DNA from: Planctomycetota bacterium
GTDB lineage: Bacteria; Planctomycetota; B15-G4
Reading direction: 5' to 3'
Length of the DNA stretch: 30,525 nt
NCBI GenBank assembly: GCA_003644265.1
Contig: QNBX01000038.1
Coordinates: 1 to 30,525 of the forward strand
In this document: positions 27,298 to 30,525 of the stretch, in pieces
Layout of the letters: each line of letters begins with the position of its first letter
Numbering within the stretch: position 1 is the first letter of the stretch
Notes under the pieces: model-generated
Databases searched by the model: none
Told to the model about the DNA's origin: nothing
Seen by the model: only the letters and a program-made list of their open reading frames with translations
Position numbers and translations under genes: made by a program

Positions 27298-30039
27298 TCA
27301 GAACTCCATCACCTGGCGCGTGCGCCAGCGGCGGATGCGCTCGCCGAGCCAGCGACCGTGGGCCGCCACGTTGGCGTCCGGGGCGCTGGCGTAGGCCACC
27401 AGGCGACCCTCGGCCCGGCCCAGCAGCTCGAAGAAGAGCGCCTGGATCATGGGGCTGGTGTCGCGCTTGACGCCCATGAAGCACATGTCGAGCCAGTCCT
27501 TCTGCGTCCACAGGTCGAAGTGGTCCGGACGGCCGTCCGGGGAGTGTTCGGGCCAGACCGCGGCAAACACGAGGTCGGCGACCTCACGCGGCGTGGGCGC
27601 GTCGTCGGCGCCCACCAGGACCTGGTTCTCCAAACGCTCGTAGAGTTCGACCCGCATGAGCGGCCAGAGGGCCATGTAGCGGGTCATGTTCACGTCGCCC
27701 GCCACCGAGTCGAACGACCAGAAGTCGAACCAGCTCTGGAACCTGCCGTACTTGCGGTTGGCCAGCAGCAGGCGCTGCTCGTTGTCCACGAAGCCGTCGG
27801 CCAACAGGCCCTTCTCGATCATGATCTCGAGCGCGGCGCGCTGCAGGGCCGGGTCGATGGGCTCGATGGGCTGCCGGCCGCCTTCCTGACCGATCTTGTC
27901 CCGGTGCAGGGCATAGCCGCCCAGGAAGCGGTCGAGGCCCTGGTACTGCCGGCTGAGGTGGCCCTTGAACATGGCCACATAGCGGCTGTACTCCACGAAC
28001 TCATCGCCCTTCTCGGCGGCGCGCTCGAGCATGTTCTCCATGGCCCAGTCCACCAGCGCGATCTGCGTGCGGGCGAAGGCGACGGGGTCACTGCCCATGT
28101 CCCACACGGTGGTGAGCGGATCGCCGTACATGCGGTCCTCGTCCGTGCCGAACTGCAGCTCCGGCTCGTGCGAGCGCGACGCGATCTTGTTCAGCTGCAC
28201 CTCTTCATTGCTGCCGAACTCGGTGTAGCCGTAAGTGATGTTCCAGATGTCGGCGGGTCCCACCGACGACTGGAAGAACTCACCCTGCGTGCTGCCGGGG
28301 GCGGCCACGTTGACCGCCGGGTAGTCCATGAACGAGCCGGTGATGCCGCTCGCCATGGTGTCGTCGGCGTCGTGCAGCGTGTCGAGGCCGCGCCAGGCGG
28401 AGGCCTTGAAGTTGTGCCGCAGGCCCAGGGTGTGGCCGACCTCGTGGGCGGTCACCTCGCGGATCATGGCGTGCAGGAACTCCTGCTTGGTGGTGTCCGT
28501 GTCGAGGAAGGGGAGCATGGAGGCCGCGAAGGCCACCTGGGCCGCGCGCTCCTCACTCATGATCAGGCACTCACGCGAGAGGTCGCCCAGGGCATCCTGA
28601 TCGGGCAGGGCGCGGGAGGCCTCGAACTGGGCGGCCCACTCCTGCTTGCTCAGGGACGCGCTCTTGCCGAGCCAGGCGTCGAAGCGCTGGCTGTAGATGT
28701 TGAGGAAGTTGGCCTGCATCGTGATGTCGGCGTCGAACGTCTCGCCGGTGCGCGGGTCCTGACGCGACGGGCCGATGGCGAAGCCCACGTTCTCGTCCTC
28801 CGACCACTGCACCACGGCGTAGCGCACGTCGGCCGGGTCCCAGTCGGCGTCGTCGGGCATTTGCTTGGCCACGATGCCGCCGATGAAACCGGCCTTGCGG
28901 AAGGCGGGCTCCCAGCTCTCGATGCCCTCGCGCACGGCGGCCCGGAAGGCCTTGGGCGTGTTCTTGTCGATCCAGTACACGATGGCCTGGACGGGCTCGC
29001 TCACCTCTTCGGTGGGATCCTTCTTCTGCAGGCGCCAGCGGTTGATGTAGCGCACCACAGGGTCGTCTCCGTCGCGCTTGAAGAGGTCCTTGCGGTCGGT
29101 GTAGAAGAAGCCCACGCGCTGGTCGAAGGCCCGCGGCTTGTAGCCGTCCTTGGGCAGGGCCACCAGCGAGTGGTTCACCTTGACGGTGACGCCGCGGCCG
29201 TCGGCCATGGCGCTGTTGCTGCTGGTGCCCTTGCCACTGGTGAAGGCCATGTCGAGCGTGATCTCGATGTTGCGTGGAAACGACTTCACGCTCTCGATCA
29301 GGCTCAGCTTGCTGTTGGCCGAGTAGCCGCTGCCGCTGATGCCGCTGGCCACCTTGAGGTTGTCGCTCATGAACCAGCTGCCGAGGTCGATCAGCAGCTT
29401 GTTCTCGTGCTCGAGCTCCGCCTTGAGGTCGAAGGACTTGATCAGGCCCTCGGAGGTGCTGTCCTTGAGCGACTGCTCCTCGCGGGCGTCCTCGCCGGGC
29501 AGGTAGGCGGTGTTGTTGGCCACCAGCACCACGTGCTTCTTGCCGCGCTTCTCGAAGCGCACCACCCAGGGCGAGTCGTAGAGCATGGCGCCGCGGTAGA
29601 CGCTGTTGTTGCCCAGGCCGCTGTTCAGGTGTCCCCAGTAGAGGAACTCACGTCCGAGGGCGGCCTCGTCCAACTCGAGCAGCAGCTTGGACTCGTCGTA
29701 CCAGGTGCTGAACAGGCCGGTGGTCTGCTCCAGGTCCTTGATGGCCTCGTCCCATTTCTTCTGGGCCTTGTCCTTCTTCTCCTGCTCTTCTTCCTCGTCT
29801 GACTTCTTCTTGGCCTCGGGCTTCTTCTTCGGCTTGGGCTCGGGCTTGTCGGCGGACGCCGACTCCTTTTCGGCAGCCTTGGCGTCGGTCGCGTCGGCGT
29901 CGGTCGCGTCGGCCTCAGCCGTGTCGGCGTCAGCCGCGTCGGTCGCGCTGCCGTTGAGCTCGGGGTCGGCTTCCGGGGTCGACGAACAAGCCGTGAGGAG
30001 CGCCGTCAGAAGCGACGCGATGAGAAGCGGGGAACGCAT
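27298..30039 (-). CDS. Zinc metalloprotease lipoprotein (metzincin, DUF5117/DUF4953)
   Basis: A 913-residue lipoprotein: LLIASLLTALLTAC places the lipidated Cys near residue 18. Residues ~20-105 form a low-complexity linker of Asp/Ala repeats then Lys/Glu. A beta-rich DUF5117-like region follows (LYDSPWVVRFEKRGKKHVVLV, GYSANSKLSLIESVKSF, NSAMADGRGVTVKVNHSLVAL). The peptidase domain has HEVGHTLGLRHNF: His532, His536, His542 bind zinc and Glu533 is catalytic; Met571 in GSFMDYPAVN is the Met-turn. NITYGYTEF and the last 250 residues match DUF4953. Such proteins sit on the cell surface or in the periplasm and degrade extracellular or misfolded protein. A GGAG site precedes ATG 30039. The TGA is 4 bases before the MutS-like GTG, so the two are co-transcribed. 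Confidence 0.93.
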   Translation of the reverse strand: MRSPLLIASLLTALLTACSSTPEADPELNGSATDAADADTAEADATDADATDAKAAEKESASADKPEPKPKKKPEAKKKSDEEEEQEKKDKAQKKWDEAIKDLEQTTGLFSTWYDESKLLLELDEAALGREFLYWGHLNSGLGNNSVYRGAMLYDSPWVVRFEKRGKKHVVLVANNTAYLPGEDAREEQSLKDSTSEGLIKSFDLKAELEHENKLLIDLGSWFMSDNLKVASGISGSGYSANSKLSLIESVKSFPRNIEITLDMAFTSGKGTSSNSAMADGRGVTVKVNHSLVALPKDGYKPRAFDQRVGFFYTDRKDLFKRDGDDPVVRYINRWRLQKKDPTEEVSEPVQAIVYWIDKNTPKAFRAAVREGIESWEPAFRKAGFIGGIVAKQMPDDADWDPADVRYAVVQWSEDENVGFAIGPSRQDPRTGETFDADITMQANFLNIYSQRFDAWLGKSASLSKQEWAAQFEASRALPDQDALGDLSRECLIMSEERAAQVAFAASMLPFLDTDTTKQEFLHAMIREVTAHEVGHTLGLRHNFKASAWRGLDTLHDADDTMASGITGSFMDYPAVNVAAPGSTQGEFFQSSVGPADIWNITYGYTEFGSNEEVQLNKIASRSHEPELQFGTDEDRMYGDPLTTVWDMGSDPVAFARTQIALVDWAMENMLERAAEKGDEFVEYSRYVAMFKGHLSRQYQGLDRFLGGYALHRDKIGQEGGRQPIEPIDPALQRAALEIMIEKGLLADGFVDNEQRLLLANRKYGRFQSWFDFWSFDSVAGDVNMTRYMALWPLMRVELYERLENQVLVGADDAPTPREVADLVFAAVWPEHSPDGRPDHFDLWTQKDWLDMCFMGVKRDTSPMIQALFFELLGRAEGRLVAYASAPDANVAAHGRWLGERIRRWRTRQVMEF
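29881..29940. repeat. Four 15-base tandem repeats in the metalloprotease linker
   Basis: Two perfect copies of GGCGTCGGTCGCGTC (29881-29895, 29896-29910) are followed by two diverged copies (29911-29925, 29926-29940). On the coding strand each unit encodes an Asp-Ala-x-Asp-Ala type pentapeptide in the N-terminal linker, so copy number could change without shifting the frame and would alter the distance between the lipid anchor and the protease. Confidence 0.8.
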
Positions 30040-30073
30040 GGGGCAACTCTCCAGATCATTGACGAGACGGCGA

Positions 30074-30079
30074 AATGTA
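30074..30079 (-). promoter_or_regulatory. Candidate -10 (TACATT) for the metalloprotease/MutS-like operon
   Basis: Minus-strand TCTGG-TACATT-TCG lies 34 bases before ATG 30039 and has a ribosome binding site (GGAG, 9 bases from the ATG) downstream of it. It matches TATAAT at 4 of 6 bases. No clear -35 is present 17 bases upstream. Confidence 0.4.
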
Positions 30080-30119
30080 CCAGAAAGAATGCGGGCTCAC
30101 CCCCGGCTGTGGAGGCTTT

Positions 30120-30133
30120 GCACTCCGTAGTGC
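30120..30133. repeat. Short inverted repeat upstream of the metalloprotease promoter
   Basis: GCACT-CCGT-AGTGC is a perfect 5-base-pair hairpin about 40 bases upstream of the candidate -10 box. It may be an operator or activator site, or chance. Confidence 0.25.
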
Positions 30134-30164
30134 GTTCGTCTGTTTCGACGGCGATCGGGCCGGT

Positions 30165-30191
30165 GCCGGCGTGGACGCGCGGTCCACCGGC
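30165..30191 (-). terminator. Strong hairpin after the solute-binding protein gene
   Basis: GTGGAC-GCGCG-GTCCAC (30171-30187) is a perfect 6-base-pair stem, extended by GCCG (30165-30168) and CGGC (30188-30191) across a 2-base bulge. It lies about 95 bases after the stop of the leftward solute-binding protein gene, without a T-run. It could be a factor-assisted terminator or an RNA-stabilising hairpin. Confidence 0.3.
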
Positions 30192-30283
30192 GCGGGCCGC
30201 TCCGTCACGATTGCGCCACGATGGGTGACGGCCAAGGGGGCCAGGCCGCGTTGGCTCTGCGGGCGCGTCGTGCGGGGGCCTCG

Positions 30284-30525
30284 CTAGCGAGGTGCCAGGC
30301 CCCAGCGTGTGTTCAGCGCGTCCATGCTGCCGTCGGCCGTGAGGGCAGCCAGGGCCCGGTCGAGGGCGCGACGCAGGCTCTCGTGTCGCTTGGGCAGGGC
30401 CAAGGCGTAGCGTTCGATGCTGAGCGGGGTGTCGAGCAGTCGCAGGGCGCCGGCGGAGGCCGCCACCGCGGCGTCGGCGTTGGGGCCGTCCATGGCCACG
30501 GCGTCCACGTCACCCACCAGCAGGC
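30284..30525 (-). CDS. Family-3 ABC solute-binding protein, C-terminal fragment
   Basis: The last 79 codons of a gene whose start lies beyond the right edge. LLVGDVDAVAMDGPNADAAV matches the strand-turn-helix of the SBP family 3 (amino-acid and opine binding) fold, where VDAV-x-x-D precedes the hinge. YALALPKRHESLRRALDRALAAL then DGSMDALNTRWGL is the typical C-terminal helix ending in a K/R-W-[FG] motif. Full-length relatives are periplasmic binding proteins of ABC importers for polar amino acids. No permease or ATPase gene is in the window. The stop is a TAG, and a hairpin (30165-30191) follows. Confidence 0.8.
   Translation of the reverse strand, partial: LLVGDVDAVAMDGPNADAAVAASAGALRLLDTPLSIERYALALPKRHESLRRALDRALAALTADGSMDALNTRWGLAPR

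Noticed and set aside
26206..29802. A long plus-strand open frame (over 1,100 codons) opposite the MutS-like and metalloprotease genes
   Set aside because: It is the antisense image of the two well-supported minus-strand genes and has biased, repetitive composition (valine/histidine/glycine-rich) with no recognisable domain.
1..30525. CRISPR array, tRNA, rRNA, insertion sequence or prophage
   Set aside because: No regularly spaced repeats with unique spacers, cloverleaf genes, transposase or phage structural genes were recognised; the 35-base repeats at 3548 have no spacers.

Overview
The window is about 70% GC and densely packed. Most genes have G or C at third codon positions, many use GTG or TTG starts, and stop/start overlaps (ATGA, GTGA, TGATG) are common. 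A GT9 heptosyltransferase followed by a Kdo/WaaP-like sugar kinase, many lipoproteins, and an AlgI-type acyltransferase point to a Gram-negative (diderm) cell envelope. The gene mix (metzincin lipoprotein with DUF5117/DUF4953, GCS2-CBS fusion, ECF sigma/zf-HC2 anti-sigma pair, membrane MutS-like ATPase) suits a high-GC Myxococcota or a high-GC Planctomycetota lineage. I cannot decide between these from sequence alone. I see no tRNA, rRNA, CRISPR array, insertion sequence or prophage, and no gene-free stretch longer than 300 bases.

Layout. 1-375: the C-terminal end of an RND/MMPL transporter, with a strong inverted repeat at its left edge. 443-1069: a conserved cysteine-rich protein of unknown function. 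1131-5782 (minus strand): a cluster transcribed leftwards in the order S51-like peptidase, Fes-like esterase with an E-set domain, ATP-grasp ligase, second esterase, then a possible 50-residue protein. Glycogen synthase (6049-7521) is divergent from it. 7546-11432: gamma-glutamyltranspeptidase (minus) and a glutamate-cysteine-ligase-like enzyme fused to two CBS domains (plus), divergently arranged. 11581-13652: five consecutive small lipoproteins, each overlapping the next by 4 bases, all with the same BamE/SmpA-like layout. 13664-15636: acyl-CoA ligase and thioredoxin-type arsenate reductase (minus), divergent from the fluoride channel crcB (15823-16200). 16332-18923: MBOAT O-acyltransferase with its SGNH partner. 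19052-21497: short-chain dehydrogenase and MATE exporter, divergent. 21515-22899: ECF sigma factor and zinc-binding anti-sigma factor. 22993-24850: GT9 glycosyltransferase and sugar kinase of the LPS core. 25038-30039: small PGPGW membrane protein, then a metalloprotease/MutS-like operon on the minus strand. 30284-30525: the end of a family-3 solute-binding protein.

The two stretches most likely to hold an undescribed system are the hydrolase/ligase cluster beside glgA (1349-5782) and the five-gene lipoprotein array (11581-13652). In the first, an ATP-grasp ligase that would build an amide or ester bond sits with three alpha/beta- or Ser-type hydrolases, two of them translationally coupled to a neighbour. 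In the second, tight translational coupling of five diverged paralogues suggests a fixed-ratio envelope assembly. Upstream regions across the window share a TAnnnT element, often in the context GC-TAnnnT-GCG. At four genes it lies only 7-10 bases before the start codon with no ribosome binding site, suggesting leaderless transcripts.
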